A DNA stretch of 64,000 nucleotides from Caulobacter sp. (GCA_030680355.1 JAUXVF010000031.1:124001-188000), one strand, 5' to 3'. Shown: positions 53,866-62,998, counted from the stretch's first letter. Notes: generated by a model not told the origin, from the sequence alone. Translations and numbers: made by a program.

Positions 53866-54618
53866 CTAGGCGCGCAGCGGGTAGCCGCCACCCACGATCA
53901 GGGTCTCGCCGGTAACGAAAGCCGCGTCCTCCGAGCAGAGGAAGAAAAGGGCGCCCACCAGGTCTTGAACCCGTCCCAGGCGTTTTACCAATTGCCGCTC
54001 GTGGATCAGCATGTTGGCGTAATCGGCAGGAATGTCGGAGATGGCGCTAGGCGTGTCGACCAGCCCAGGTGCGATGCCGCAGACGCGGACGCTGTCGATG
54101 GCGAACTCCTGTGCGAGCGCGACGGTCAGGCCGCGCACCGCCAGTTTCGAAATGCCGTATGCACCATTGAGGGCGAAGCTCGCGATTGACGACAGGTTGA
54201 TGATGACGCCGCCGCCGCGTGATTGCATGGACGGTCGGCACGCAGCTGCGCAGTTGACGATGCCGATGACATTGACTTCCAGCAGCACTCGCCAGTCGTC
54301 TCGGGGCAGAACGGTCGGCGGTCGGTTGTAATAGGTCAGGTGCTTTGCCGCGCAGTTGACCAGGAAATCCACCCCGCCCAGGGCCGAAACCACGTCGGCT
54401 ACCGCGAGATCGACCGAGTTTTCGTCCGCCACGTCGCATGTCGCGAAATGAGCCTGGCCGCCGATCTCACGCAATGCGGCCGCCGCCTCCGCGCCGGCGA
54501 CCGGGTCGATATCCAGGATGCCGACCAGCGCGCCTTCGCGAACCAGAGCCTCCCCAAATGTGCGGCCCATGCCCTGTGCGCCGCCGGTGATGACGGCGAC
54601 CTTTCCCTCAAATCTCAT
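53866..54618 (-). CDS. SDR oxidoreductase
   Basis: This 250-residue protein starts at ATG 54618 (GGGAAGA upstream; another ATG lies five codons earlier). VAVITGGAQGMGRTFGEA, NLSSIASF and YGISK supply the nucleotide loop, catalytic serine and Tyr-Lys pair. It is divergent from the TonB receptor with a perfect palindrome between, and 54 bp upstream of the VOC gene on the same strand. Confidence 0.94.
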   Translation of the reverse strand: MRFEGKVAVITGGAQGMGRTFGEALVREGALVGILDIDPVAGAEAAAALREIGGQAHFATCDVADENSVDLAVADVVSALGGVDFLVNCAAKHLTYYNRPPTVLPRDDWRVLLEVNVIGIVNCAAACRPSMQSRGGGVIINLSSIASFALNGAYGISKLAVRGLTVALAQEFAIDSVRVCGIAPGLVDTPSAISDIPADYANMLIHERQLVKRLGRVQDLVGALFFLCSEDAAFVTGETLIVGGGYPLRA

Positions 54619-54680
54619 GTCTGGTCTTCCCATGACGACCGCAGCGCCAAAACCGGTTTCAATGCGCCCAATTTCAACCT

Positions 54681-54695
54681 CCAGAAATATTCTGG
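54681..54695. promoter_or_regulatory. Palindromic operator candidate, site 6
   Basis: CCAGAAATATTCTGG has 6-bp arms around ATA, in the divergent region between the SDR and TonB-receptor genes. The AT-rich bases just downstream (to 54730) look like the receptor promoter. Confidence 0.5.
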
Positions 54696-54912
54696 ATGCA
54701 GATAAACATTCTTAGGTCAAAAAAACTATTGCCGATTGGGCGGGGCGCGTGCAAGCTTCTTCTGCTGTCGCACAGACACTTCGCAGAAGCAGGGGTTTGG
54801 GGGTGCGGCAGCGGCAAAGGCGAGCGCTGCTCGCTTCGCCAACCTTGAGTTCCCCAAAATCACAATGGTCCCGCGCCAAACATGGTCGGGAACACAAAGG
54901 GCGGGAAAAGAC

Positions 54913-57390
54913 ATGCGGGTATCTGGAAAGGCGATCGCGCCATGCGCGATGTTGGCGGTTTGCCTCGGTGGTGCGGGAGCCACGCCGGCGCTGGCGCAAG
55001 ACGCGGGCAGTGTGCAGGCTGCGGTGGTCGAGGAGGTCATCATCACGGCGCGCAAGCGTGAAGAGACTGACATCGCCACGCCGGTGTCGGTCACCGCCAT
55101 GGGCGCCGCCCAGATTGATCGCCAGGCCATCTTCAATGTCTATGATCTTGCCCAACGCTTGCCGACTGTCACCATCAGCAACACCGGCTCGGGCGTCGGC
55201 GGCACCATATTCGTGCGCGGTATCGGCAGCGCAGTGACCACCGGAAACTCGATCGATCAGAGCGTTTCGTTCGATTTCGACGGGGTGCCTATAAGCCGGG
55301 GCAACGTCCTGCGCCTGGGACAGTACGACCTAGGTCAGATCCAGGTCATGAAGGGGCCGCAAGCGCTGTTCTTCGGAAAGAACAGCCCTGCAGGTGTGAT
55401 AGCCTTTACCTCTAAGGACCCGACGAGCGAATTTGAGCTGACCACCAAGCTCGCCTACGAACCCTACGCCAACACTACTATTGGGGAACTGGTGGTGTCG
55501 GGTCCGCTGACCGAGAGTTTGAGCGGCCGGCTGTTCCTGCGTGGCGCCGCCAGTGACGGTGGTAAGGACAATCGCGCCGACGAAGCCCTTGGAGCCAATT
55601 TGATTGTTCCTAATACGGTCTTTGCGGGTAAAGACAGTTCTTGGGGCTACAGCGACAAATTCGTTCGCGGCACCCTTCTATGGAACCCGACCCCGAGATT
55701 GAAGGTCCGTCTGAAGGCAGCCTATGACGCTCAGGACGGCGACCCCGTCACGGCAGTCAAGGAACGGTTCTACTGTCCGCAGGGCGTCAGCCAGAACCTT
55801 ACGGCAGCCGCAATGGCGGCGCCTGGTGGCTTCGCCGCCGGTGCCCTCGCGCCTGCTCTTGCAGCAGCCTTGGCCGTCGACGACTGCCGCGCAAACGGCA
55901 CTACTTATCAAGGCGGCTTGAACCCCGACTTTATGACCCGGGCGCCGCATCTTCTCGTCGACGACGACTCGTACGGCGGCAGCAAGAGCCGCATCTCGAT
56001 GCTGTCAGGTGAGATCAACTACGACCTGACGGAAAATATCAGCCTCACCTCAGTGACGGGCCTGACGCGTATCACGGAGGGGCACTACGGCAGCTTTAGC
56101 TATGGCGTCTCGTCACCGGCCGTGTTGGCCTTCGCCACTCGGCTGATGCACCGCCAGTTCACCCAAGAGCTCCGACTGTTTACTCACTTCGACGGCCCAC
56201 TGAACTTCATGCTTGGCGGCTTCTATCAGGATGCATTCCTCAGCAGCCAGATTTCCAACTTCGCCCTTGCCCCCTATACAATTCCTCAGTACCGCATTCC
56301 CAATAAGGTTTGGTCCGGCTTCGCTCAGGGGATCTGGGACGTCACGCCCACGGTCGAGCTGGCGGTGGGCGCGCGCTACACCGAAGAGAAAAAGACGCTT
56401 ACGCTGCTGCGCGACGGCGTCGCCCAACCCGTCGCCAAGCCCGAGACCAAGTTCGACGATATCTCGCCAGAAGCCACATTGACTTGGCGCCCAAGCGCCG
56501 ATGTTACGGCCTACGCCGCGTATAAGACGGGCTTCAAGTCTGGCGGCTACGCTAGCGTTCTGACCGGCAACATTGCGCCGCTGCCAGTCTCCCCGTTGCG
56601 GGACTTCACCTATCAGCCGGAAGGTGCCGAAGGGTTCGAATTGGGTCTGAAGACTCAGATGCTGAACCGTTCCCTGCGGATCGACACGACGATTTATTCG
56701 TACGAATATAGCGATCTGCAAGTTTCAAACGTCAACACCTCGACCGGCGTTTCCATCCTGCAGATCTTCAACGCGGCTAATGCTACCCAGAAAGGGATCG
56801 AGGTCGAAACGACCTACTATCCGTCGGCAGTGCGTGGCCTGCGCCTGAACGGCTTGGTGAATTACAATAAGTCGCAGTATTCGGAATTCGCCTCGCCTTG
56901 TTACGTCGGACAGTCGATCGCCGAGGGTTGCAGCCAAGGCCTCTTCCAGGGGCGTTACCGGCAGCAGGACCTCTCGGGTCGCCAGATGACCAACGCCCCG
57001 CTCTGGGCCGCCGCCGCTGGCTTTAACTACACGTTCCCGACTGAGGCCATAAAGGTCGAGATCGGCGGCGATGTGTCCTACAAGTCCTCGTACAACGCTA
57101 CGGCCGAACTCAGTCCGGGCGGCTTGCAGAAGTCCGCCACCTTCCTCAACGCCCAAGTGCGCTTCAGCAATCCGGAGCGCGGGTGGGAGTTCGGCATCTA
57201 CGCCAAGAACCTGACGGACGAGTACCGGGTGACGGAAGTGTCGAATGCGCCCTTGACTGGAACTGACTCCAACACCGGAACGATCAATGGTGGGATCAAC
57301 TCGCGTTCTGACCTGTCGGGCAACACCAATCCTGGCCGGACGATCATGTTCCAGCTCGTTCTTCGCCCCTCCTCCTGGATGGGCCGCTAG
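54913..57390 (+). CDS. TonB-dependent outer-membrane receptor
   Basis: This protein has 825 residues from ATG 54913; the frame is open to 54736, but the signal peptide starts here (MRVSGKAIAPCAMLAVCLGG, cleaved after ALAQ). The mature start EEVIITARKREE is the TonB box area. The plug runs through QIQVMKGPQALFFGKNSPAG, and a 22-strand barrel follows. Such receptors take up large or scarce compounds beyond porin size. Placed in a catabolic cluster, it likely imports the substrate, suggesting a hydrophobic or bulky compound rather than a small acid. Confidence 0.96.
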   Translation: MRVSGKAIAPCAMLAVCLGGAGATPALAQDAGSVQAAVVEEVIITARKREETDIATPVSVTAMGAAQIDRQAIFNVYDLAQRLPTVTISNTGSGVGGTIFVRGIGSAVTTGNSIDQSVSFDFDGVPISRGNVLRLGQYDLGQIQVMKGPQALFFGKNSPAGVIAFTSKDPTSEFELTTKLAYEPYANTTIGELVVSGPLTESLSGRLFLRGAASDGGKDNRADEALGANLIVPNTVFAGKDSSWGYSDKFVRGTLLWNPTPRLKVRLKAAYDAQDGDPVTAVKERFYCPQGVSQNLTAAAMAAPGGFAAGALAPALAAALAVDDCRANGTTYQGGLNPDFMTRAPHLLVDDDSYGGSKSRISMLSGEINYDLTENISLTSVTGLTRITEGHYGSFSYGVSSPAVLAFATRLMHRQFTQELRLFTHFDGPLNFMLGGFYQDAFLSSQISNFALAPYTIPQYRIPNKVWSGFAQGIWDVTPTVELAVGARYTEEKKTLTLLRDGVAQPVAKPETKFDDISPEATLTWRPSADVTAYAAYKTGFKSGGYASVLTGNIAPLPVSPLRDFTYQPEGAEGFELGLKTQMLNRSLRIDTTIYSYEYSDLQVSNVNTSTGVSILQIFNAANATQKGIEVETTYYPSAVRGLRLNGLVNYNKSQYSEFASPCYVGQSIAEGCSQGLFQGRYRQQDLSGRQMTNAPLWAAAAGFNYTFPTEAIKVEIGGDVSYKSSYNATAELSPGGLQKSATFLNAQVRFSNPERGWEFGIYAKNLTDEYRVTEVSNAPLTGTDSNTGTINGGINSRSDLSGNTNPGRTIMFQLVLRPSSWMGR

Positions 57391-57404
57391 TCTCCCTGAA
57401 GACT

Positions 57405-57791
57405 ATGTCGCCCGTCTCCGAAAAGGAGGCGGGCGATGCTTTTCCGTTTCTCGACCTCAAGATGCGGAGCCGCCTCATGGCGACGTCCGAATTGCGCGCT
57501 CGCTTGCGTCTGCCGAACATCGTGGCGTCAAAGTTCCTGATTACCGACGCAGGCCGGGTGATCGCCAGTTACCGGGCGGGGCTCGCGAGGGCCTTTCCTG
57601 CCAAAAACGCCCGTACAATTGCAGGTCGGGCAGCCTGGTTCGACGCAATTGAACCCGCGCCCACCCAGGCGCCAAGCGACGACCGCGTGGTTGAAATTCT
57701 GACAGCTTGCGGGGATCCCTTTGCCAAGGTGTCCGCGGTCGCGACCGAGCGGGCATCCAGTCATTCAAGTAACATGGTGCAAAGCGCATGA
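57405..57791 (+). CDS. Hypothetical protein, 128 aa
   Basis: No family is recognised. The frame begins 15 bases after the receptor stop and its own stop overlaps the OsmC start by ATGA, which supports it being translated. Starts at codons 20 or 25 (57462 or 57477) are also possible. The middle (SKFLITDAGRVIASYRAG) looks like a beta hairpin, and the tail is Ser-rich. Confidence 0.55.
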   Translation: MSPVSEKEAGDAFPFLDLKMRSRLMATSELRARLRLPNIVASKFLITDAGRVIASYRAGLARAFPAKNARTIAGRAAWFDAIEPAPTQAPSDDRVVEILTACGDPFAKVSAVATERASSHSSNMVQSA

Positions 57792-58399
57792 CAGCTACCT
57801 CCACCTCGCCTTCCTGGGCGCTCAATTTCGCCGCTGGACCGATCGTTTCGGTCACCGACGCCGTCCCGCCGCTCGATGCGCTCGTTCCGCTGGAGCGACG
57901 CAAGCCGCGGCCCGGCGAGCCCTACCGGTTCGGCGTCGACGTGGTCATTGAACCCGTCGGCCGGCACCGCAAGCGCGCAAAGGTGAGTAGTCCCCTACCG
58001 GGCGGACTGTCGTTTGAAATTCACAGCGATGAAGGCAAGGTTGTGGTCGGCGGCGATGAGGGCGCGCCCACGCCTTTGGCCTATTTCGCGGCGGGCGTGG
58101 GCTTTTGCCTGATGACCCACATCACCGGCTATCTGACCCAGACCAAAATCGAGGTTCGGCGGCTGAAGATCGAGCTGCGCGGTAATTTCATGACGACCCT
58201 GGGGCACCTGGGAACAGGCGGTCAGGGCGAGGGCGGCTGCGACGGGTTCGAAAGCTTCGTCGTTATCGACAGCGACGCCTCGCCCGAGGAGATCAAGGCA
58301 TTGGTCGCGGTTTGCGAGCGTGCCTGCATCGCCAGCCAGACTCTCGCCCGCGCCATCCCTACGTCCCTGGGCGTCGTGCTGAACGGACAGACGCTCTGA
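57788..58399 (+). CDS. OsmC-family protein
   Basis: This 203-residue protein has the two thiol-bearing helices of the OsmC/Ohr fold: GVGFCLMTHITG and LVAVCERACIASQTL. Ohr/OsmC proteins reduce organic peroxides, but OsmC-like proteins in catabolic gene sets may also be redox-stress helpers. It is coupled to the hypothetical gene upstream and is the end of the receptor operon. Confidence 0.9.
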   Translation: MTATSTSPSWALNFAAGPIVSVTDAVPPLDALVPLERRKPRPGEPYRFGVDVVIEPVGRHRKRAKVSSPLPGGLSFEIHSDEGKVVVGGDEGAPTPLAYFAAGVGFCLMTHITGYLTQTKIEVRRLKIELRGNFMTTLGHLGTGGQGEGGCDGFESFVVIDSDASPEEIKALVAVCERACIASQTLARAIPTSLGVVLNGQTL

Positions 58400-58471
58400 T
58401 GCTTCGCTGACTGGTCGGAAACATCCCTGACATTGGCCGCAAACGGGTCGCCTGACGGATCATCACCGGCG

Positions 58472-59269
58472 CTATGCCGTTTCTTTGCCCGTCCCCCAGC
58501 GCGCCGCTCCGGTCAACAGGGGCAATGCGTCGCCGGCCCCATCCAGTGCCAACCGCGCGGCGTCGACGTCTTTGTCCAGATAGGGTTTCATAGCCGCGAG
58601 CATCGGGTCGTGGGGCGTAGGTCCCGCGAACTTGGCCATGGCGTAACTGGCCCCGCTGCAGTGACCGATGGCGCGAGCGACGCCATCTCGCTCCAGGCCG
58701 AGCAACGCCGCCGCGCGGAGCGCCTCGTCTGCCAGCGATATCTGTGCTGCGAACAGTAGGTTGTTGATCAGCTTCAGCCCGCGCCCGGCGCCTTTCGGGC
58801 CAACATGCAGGATGGTACTGGCGAAGGCTGACAGGACTGGCCGCGCCCGCGTGATGGCTTGGGTCTCGCCGCCGACCAGCAAGGTCAGTCGCCCGGTTGC
58901 GGCCTGGGCGGCGGTGCCGCTGAACGGCGCATCCAGGATCGAAACACCGTCCGGAGCAGCGACGGTCAGGTCGTCCATCAGTGCCGGCGCACCCGTCGTG
59001 TGAAGCGCCACAACGGCCCTGGGAGGCAACGCGGCAAGAGCGCCCTGGCCGATCAATACATCGCGCACCTGGGTGTCATCGAACAGGCAGACGCAGAGAA
59101 CCTCGGCCGTGGCGGCAGTCTCCTCGATTGAACCAGTCAGGGAGGCGCCTGCGGCAAGCAGGTCTGGTCTCGGCCGGCGGCTGTGGCCGAGCAGCGCATG
59201 GCCGCCCGCCAACACGCGGTGCGCCATGGGCGCGCCCATTTGACCCAAACCGATCCAGCCGACCCGCAT
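58472..59269 (-). CDS. 3-hydroxyisobutyrate dehydrogenase-family oxidoreductase
   Basis: The 265-residue protein begins VGWIGLGQMGAPMAHRV (NAD(P) loop), continues with DAPFSGTAAQAATGRLTLLVGG (substrate loop) and has the catalytic lysine in GRGLKLINNLL. The family oxidises beta-hydroxy acids such as 3-hydroxyisobutyrate or tartronate semialdehyde. It is divergent from the SDR gene, with a palindrome in between. Confidence 0.95.
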   Translation of the reverse strand: MRVGWIGLGQMGAPMAHRVLAGGHALLGHSRRPRPDLLAAGASLTGSIEETAATAEVLCVCLFDDTQVRDVLIGQGALAALPPRAVVALHTTGAPALMDDLTVAAPDGVSILDAPFSGTAAQAATGRLTLLVGGETQAITRARPVLSAFASTILHVGPKGAGRGLKLINNLLFAAQISLADEALRAAALLGLERDGVARAIGHCSGASYAMAKFAGPTPHDPMLAAMKPYLDKDVDAARLALDGAGDALPLLTGAARWGTGKETA

Positions 59270-59302
59270 CGCGCTTCTCCACCCGCCCGAACGATCTCAA
59301 TG

Positions 59303-59316
59303 GGAAATAGCATTCC
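59303..59316. promoter_or_regulatory. Palindromic operator candidate, site 7
   Basis: GGAAATAGCATTCC, GGAA/TTCC arms, flanked by T/A so that it resembles the IclR box TGGAAATNATTTCCA. It lies in the 102-bp divergent region between the hydroxyisobutyrate-dehydrogenase-like and SDR genes. Confidence 0.5.
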
Positions 59317-59371
59317 ATAGTGAGATAGATGGTGGTTAGTTCGTCGTCCATATCCCAGGGGAGAAAGCACC

Positions 59372-60139
59372 GTGAGCGCTGACACACTGAGGGGCCGCCG
59401 CATCATCATCACCGGCGGCGCCAGCGGCATGGGCGAAGGCCTGGTCCGGGCGTTTCCGGCGTACGGCGCCACAGTCGTATCGATGGACCTTGACGCCGTC
59501 GCGGGCGAGGCGGTGGCCGCAGCGGCGGGGGCCCTGGCCTTTCTGCCCGTTGATGTCTGCGACGCGGTATCGGTTCGGAACGCGGTGGACGCCGCGGTCG
59601 CTCGCATGGGTGGTCTGGACGTTCTGATCCACGCCGCCGGCGTCGCGCCCAGCGCAAGGGCCGAGGACATGTCGCTGGACTTCTGGAACCGCGTGATTGC
59701 CGTCAATGCCACCGGGACCATGCTCATGAACCAGGCGGTGTTTCCCCATTTGAAGTCTGCAGGCGGCGCGATCCTGAATTTCGCGTCGGCGGCGGGCGTC
59801 AACGGACACCCCGGCAAGGCCGCTTATGCTGCGGCGAAGGGCGCGGTGTTGTCGTGGAACCGTTCGATCGCCGCCGAATGGGCCTCACATCGCATCACGG
59901 TCAATGCGATCGCGCCGGCGATCTGGACTCCGATGTACGACAAGACCCGCTCCGAGATGTCGGCGGAGGACCTGGCGCTTCACGACGCACAGAAGCTTCG
60001 AGCCATACCGCTGGGTGGCAAGCTGGGTGACGTCGCGCGTGACTTCACGCCGGTGATGACGTTCCTCGCGTCGGAGGGAGCGCGGTTCATGACAGGCCAG
60101 ATCATCGCCATCGACGGCGGCATGGTCATGTCCCGGTAG
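59372..60139 (+). CDS. SDR oxidoreductase
   Basis: This 255-residue protein starts at GTG with GGGGAG upstream. IIITGGASGMGEGLVRAF, NFASAAGVNGH and YAAAK give the nucleotide loop and catalytic residues. It is probably the last gene of the catabolic cluster on this side. The substrate is likely a hydroxy or oxo intermediate. Confidence 0.95.
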   Translation: MSADTLRGRRIIITGGASGMGEGLVRAFPAYGATVVSMDLDAVAGEAVAAAAGALAFLPVDVCDAVSVRNAVDAAVARMGGLDVLIHAAGVAPSARAEDMSLDFWNRVIAVNATGTMLMNQAVFPHLKSAGGAILNFASAAGVNGHPGKAAYAAAKGAVLSWNRSIAAEWASHRITVNAIAPAIWTPMYDKTRSEMSAEDLALHDAQKLRAIPLGGKLGDVARDFTPVMTFLASEGARFMTGQIIAIDGGMVMSR

Positions 60140-60496
60140 TTCGCCGCTTGGGCCGAAATGGTTGCGTCGGCTGCCGCGTCAGCACGGCGCGATCGCAATG
60201 GTCGGTCAGCGACAACGGAATGAGATTTCCGGCAATGGCGCTTAGGCGTAGATGACGGGCGTCAACTTCCGAGTCTGACTCATAGGCGACATTCGAAATG
60301 TCGGCTGCGTGGCCGGCGCTGTCTGATCGATGGATTGCGTCAGGGCTATTCAGCGCGTCTAGGATTGCCTGACAAAGCCCAGGTGAATAGCAACTGAAAA
60401 AACAAGACGCGCACAGTGCCACTCCGCCTGGTGCCGCCGACTGCCGAGCCGACTGGACCTCTCGTGATCGAAAGGACATGCCGCGATCGTTGCGCC
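60140..60496. other. Gene-poor interval with a further palindrome
   Basis: One minus-strand open frame (60126-60479) exists, but it overlaps the SDR end and has no recognisable content. GGAATGAGATTTCC at 60217-60230 resembles the cluster's palindromes (site 7 read backwards is GGAATGCTATTTCC), yet no clear gene starts beside it. Confidence 0.35.
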
Positions 60497-62329
60497 TTAG
60501 CCAAGTCCTCTGACAATCTCGGCGGGGTGAGTCATTGCAATGAACCGCCCGCCATCGCCGAAGATGGTAATCGATGCCGCCGGCAGGATGCCTCTCCAGT
60601 AGGCCTCGGTCACGCGCGGATCGTGCAGGCTGTCCTCGGCGCCCAGATAGACGCGCCAGTCGGATGACGTCTTGAACGGTGCAGGATCGGAACGGGTCAT
60701 GGCGATTTGCTCGGCCACGTAGCCAGCGACACGGCCGGTGGTAAACATTCGGATGCTGCGGACAAAGTCGCCATAGTTCAGCGGGTCCATCATTGCCTGC
60801 TGATCCACCTTGCTGCCATCGGTGAGGCGATCAATCACCTGCCTCGCCCGATCAAGCGAGACATGTCGCGCCAGTGTGGTCGCGAACCGTTCGATCAGAT
60901 CCGGAAACGTGGCGTAGAGCTGCTTGACCGCCGCGAACACGCCGTTGCGGGCATCGTGCGGCCGGGTTGGCGGATCGGGATTGACCAGCAGAACTCGACG
61001 CAGGAGGTCGGGTCTAAGCCGGGCAAGTGCAAGGGCGACCTGGGCTCCGCCCCGCGCGATGACGTGCAGCGCGTCGATCTGGAGGGTTTCGCAGACCAGC
61101 GCCACATCGGCGCAGGCGGCGTCGAACGGGTCGGTCTGCCGATGGTCGGGCCGCGGGTCGGTCAGGCCGAACCCGGGGCGGTCGATGGCGACGGGTCGGA
61201 ACCCTTCGGTCTGCAGCGCCCGCACCAGTCGCCGCGGAACCGGGCGGGACGAGGACGAGCTGTGCAGCACCAGAACCGGAACGCCCGTCCGCGGACCGTA
61301 ATCACTGAAGGCGACCTGTCCGCCCCCGGGCCGCAACACGATCCGCAAGGGCTCCAGGGCGTCCTGGCCCTCGATCTCGTCCCCGTCCAGGGCGTCGGTC
61401 AGCAACGACAGGGCGCGCGCTTCGGTGACGAACCGGGTCAGTCCGGACGCCGTGTCGACGCCGAGGGTCGTGAAGGCGGCGGCGAGTTCCTTCTTGGCCA
61501 CCGCGTCCGAAACACCGACCGCCCGGGCGCATTCGGCCCGGCTCATGCCGACCGACAGTCGATAGGCCAGGGCGCCCTGTCTGGGCGTCAGGCCCCAGGT
61601 ATCGGCCAGCACGGCGTCGCCTTCACGCCCGGTCGGCCAGATGCCCAGGGACAGTTTGACGAGCCGTTCGATCAACGCCGATTGCCGGTTGATCCCGAGG
61701 CGGCGCATGACCGTGAACACGACCTTGCGCGCGGTGTCGTAGCGGACCTCCGCCCGCCGCGCCGCGTCCCGGACATTGCCGCTCAGGATCAGACCGGTGA
61801 TGATCCGCGTCTCGGCGGTGGTCAGTCCGAAACTCTCGCAGGCGTCGGTCAGGGCTTCCAGGGCTCCGGTCGTTGTGACCGCCAGCAGCGCCGCGACGCC
61901 GCCAGGACGGTCCAGGGCCTCGGCCACGTCCGGCGGGAGCCGCCACCGACGGGCGATCTCGATCGGCCCATAGGCGATCGTCACCGGTCCGATCGCGCTG
62001 ATCGAGGCCGCGACCAGCCGCCGGCCTCCGGCCAGGGCCTCGGCGATGGCCGCCGGATCGACGGCGTCCTGGCCAACCGAGGCCAGGAAGCTCGCATTGC
62101 CGTACAGCAGCCGGCCGTCGCGATTGACGACGGCCGCCGCCAGTCGATCAGACTGGATGTAGGCATAGCCAACGGCGCGCAGGTCGAAGCCGGGTTCGAA
62201 GGGCCGGGCGCCGCGCGCCATTTGCGCCGACAGGGCGTCAGGCGCCTCCAGCCAGATCGCCAGGGGATCGGATGGCGAGGCGTCGCCGGTGAAGGAAGCC
62301 TCGCCGTCGGTCTCGCCCAAAACGCTCAT
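60497..62329 (-). CDS. LuxR-type double-HTH regulator fused to a pseudo alpha/beta-hydrolase
   Basis: This protein has 610 residues from ATG 62329 (GGGTGGG upstream). Domains: a PAS-like N-terminus (about 55-150), a first LuxR-like HTH (168-229: GLTTAETRIITGLILSG, then TARKVVFTVMRRLGINRQS), a second HTH-like region (245-305: GLTPRQGALAYRLSVGMSRA), and an alpha/beta-hydrolase fold (327-610: VLVLHSSSSS, AIDRPGFGLTDPRP). The nucleophile elbow reads ARGGA at 425-429, with Gly427 in place of serine, and the late GHF motif reads GRF (Arg595). The fold probably senses a ligand rather than hydrolysing one. It may regulate nearby genes; that is inference. Confidence 0.85.
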   Translation of the reverse strand: MSVLGETDGEASFTGDASPSDPLAIWLEAPDALSAQMARGARPFEPGFDLRAVGYAYIQSDRLAAAVVNRDGRLLYGNASFLASVGQDAVDPAAIAEALAGGRRLVAASISAIGPVTIAYGPIEIARRWRLPPDVAEALDRPGGVAALLAVTTTGALEALTDACESFGLTTAETRIITGLILSGNVRDAARRAEVRYDTARKVVFTVMRRLGINRQSALIERLVKLSLGIWPTGREGDAVLADTWGLTPRQGALAYRLSVGMSRAECARAVGVSDAVAKKELAAAFTTLGVDTASGLTRFVTEARALSLLTDALDGDEIEGQDALEPLRIVLRPGGGQVAFSDYGPRTGVPVLVLHSSSSSRPVPRRLVRALQTEGFRPVAIDRPGFGLTDPRPDHRQTDPFDAACADVALVCETLQIDALHVIARGGAQVALALARLRPDLLRRVLLVNPDPPTRPHDARNGVFAAVKQLYATFPDLIERFATTLARHVSLDRARQVIDRLTDGSKVDQQAMMDPLNYGDFVRSIRMFTTGRVAGYVAEQIAMTRSDPAPFKTSSDWRVYLGAEDSLHDPRVTEAYWRGILPAASITIFGDGGRFIAMTHPAEIVRGLG

Positions 62330-62587
62330 CAGCCCACCCAAACACGCATCAATTTCGACGCTTGGACAGCCAGGTTGTCATGCGATTTGCCATTGAGGTC
62401 AGGGTTGGCGTCGAGATGCCGGTCAAACCTAGCCGCGATTACCGCCGAGGCAAGGCGTACCGGACTGCTCGATGCCTGCAAATGGGGATGGCCACATCGT
62501 CCCGTCTCTCGAATGCTGTAGCAGCGCGCTTGGAGCGTCGGCGGCCGGCCTCACAGCCGACCCCTCTGCGATGGGAAAGGTCGATAG

Positions 62588-62932
62588 ATGAAACTGGTCG
62601 TAAATTGCACCGTTCTGGCAACGCTTGGAATCCTGGGGTCAGGGCTGGTCCAGTCAAGTTCGCACGCGGCCGAGCTTCAGCGGGTCTATCCGCTTTCAGC
62701 CTCAGGCTGGGCTGATGTGGTCGATGAGGCCAATCTGCAACGCGATTTGGACAAGCGGGCTCGAACCATGTGCCAGATGGCGTTGAACCACGACGGTTAC
62801 ACCCTGAGCAAGGTTGACTGCTTCGTCGCAGGGCCGGCCCGGCAGCGGGAACGAATTTGCAAAGCGACCGCCACCTGCAGCGGAAGCGATGCGCCGAGAG
62901 ACTGGCAACCTGGCCAGGGTGCGCGCCAGTAG
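62588..62932 (+). CDS. Small exported protein, 114 aa
   Basis: ATG 62588 follows GGAAAGG. Residues 1-28 form a signal peptide ending near SHAA. The mature part has three spaced cysteines and a helix with DEANLQRDLDKRARTMC, somewhat like UrcA-family proteins, but the match is weak. It is followed by two more exported proteins in the same direction. Confidence 0.65.
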   Translation: MKLVVNCTVLATLGILGSGLVQSSSHAAELQRVYPLSASGWADVVDEANLQRDLDKRARTMCQMALNHDGYTLSKVDCFVAGPARQRERICKATATCSGSDAPRDWQPGQGARQ

Positions 62933-62998
62933 CCCCGAAAGGCCGGCTGCTGCATCGCAGCCTTGGCCGCCTGACCCAACGAACCCATGGAGTTCCGA

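Noticed and set aside
54736..54912. Longer N-terminus for the TonB receptor
   Set aside because: The extension would put 59 residues before a clear signal peptide, so the start at 54913 is preferred.
60126..60479. A 117-codon minus-strand frame after the last SDR
   Set aside because: Overlaps the SDR end and has no recognisable content, though a palindrome lies within it.
60707..62521. A 604-codon plus-strand open frame
   Set aside because: It lies antisense to the LuxR/pseudo-hydrolase gene, is rich in Gly/Arg/Gln without domain content, and is a product of GC-rich codon bias.
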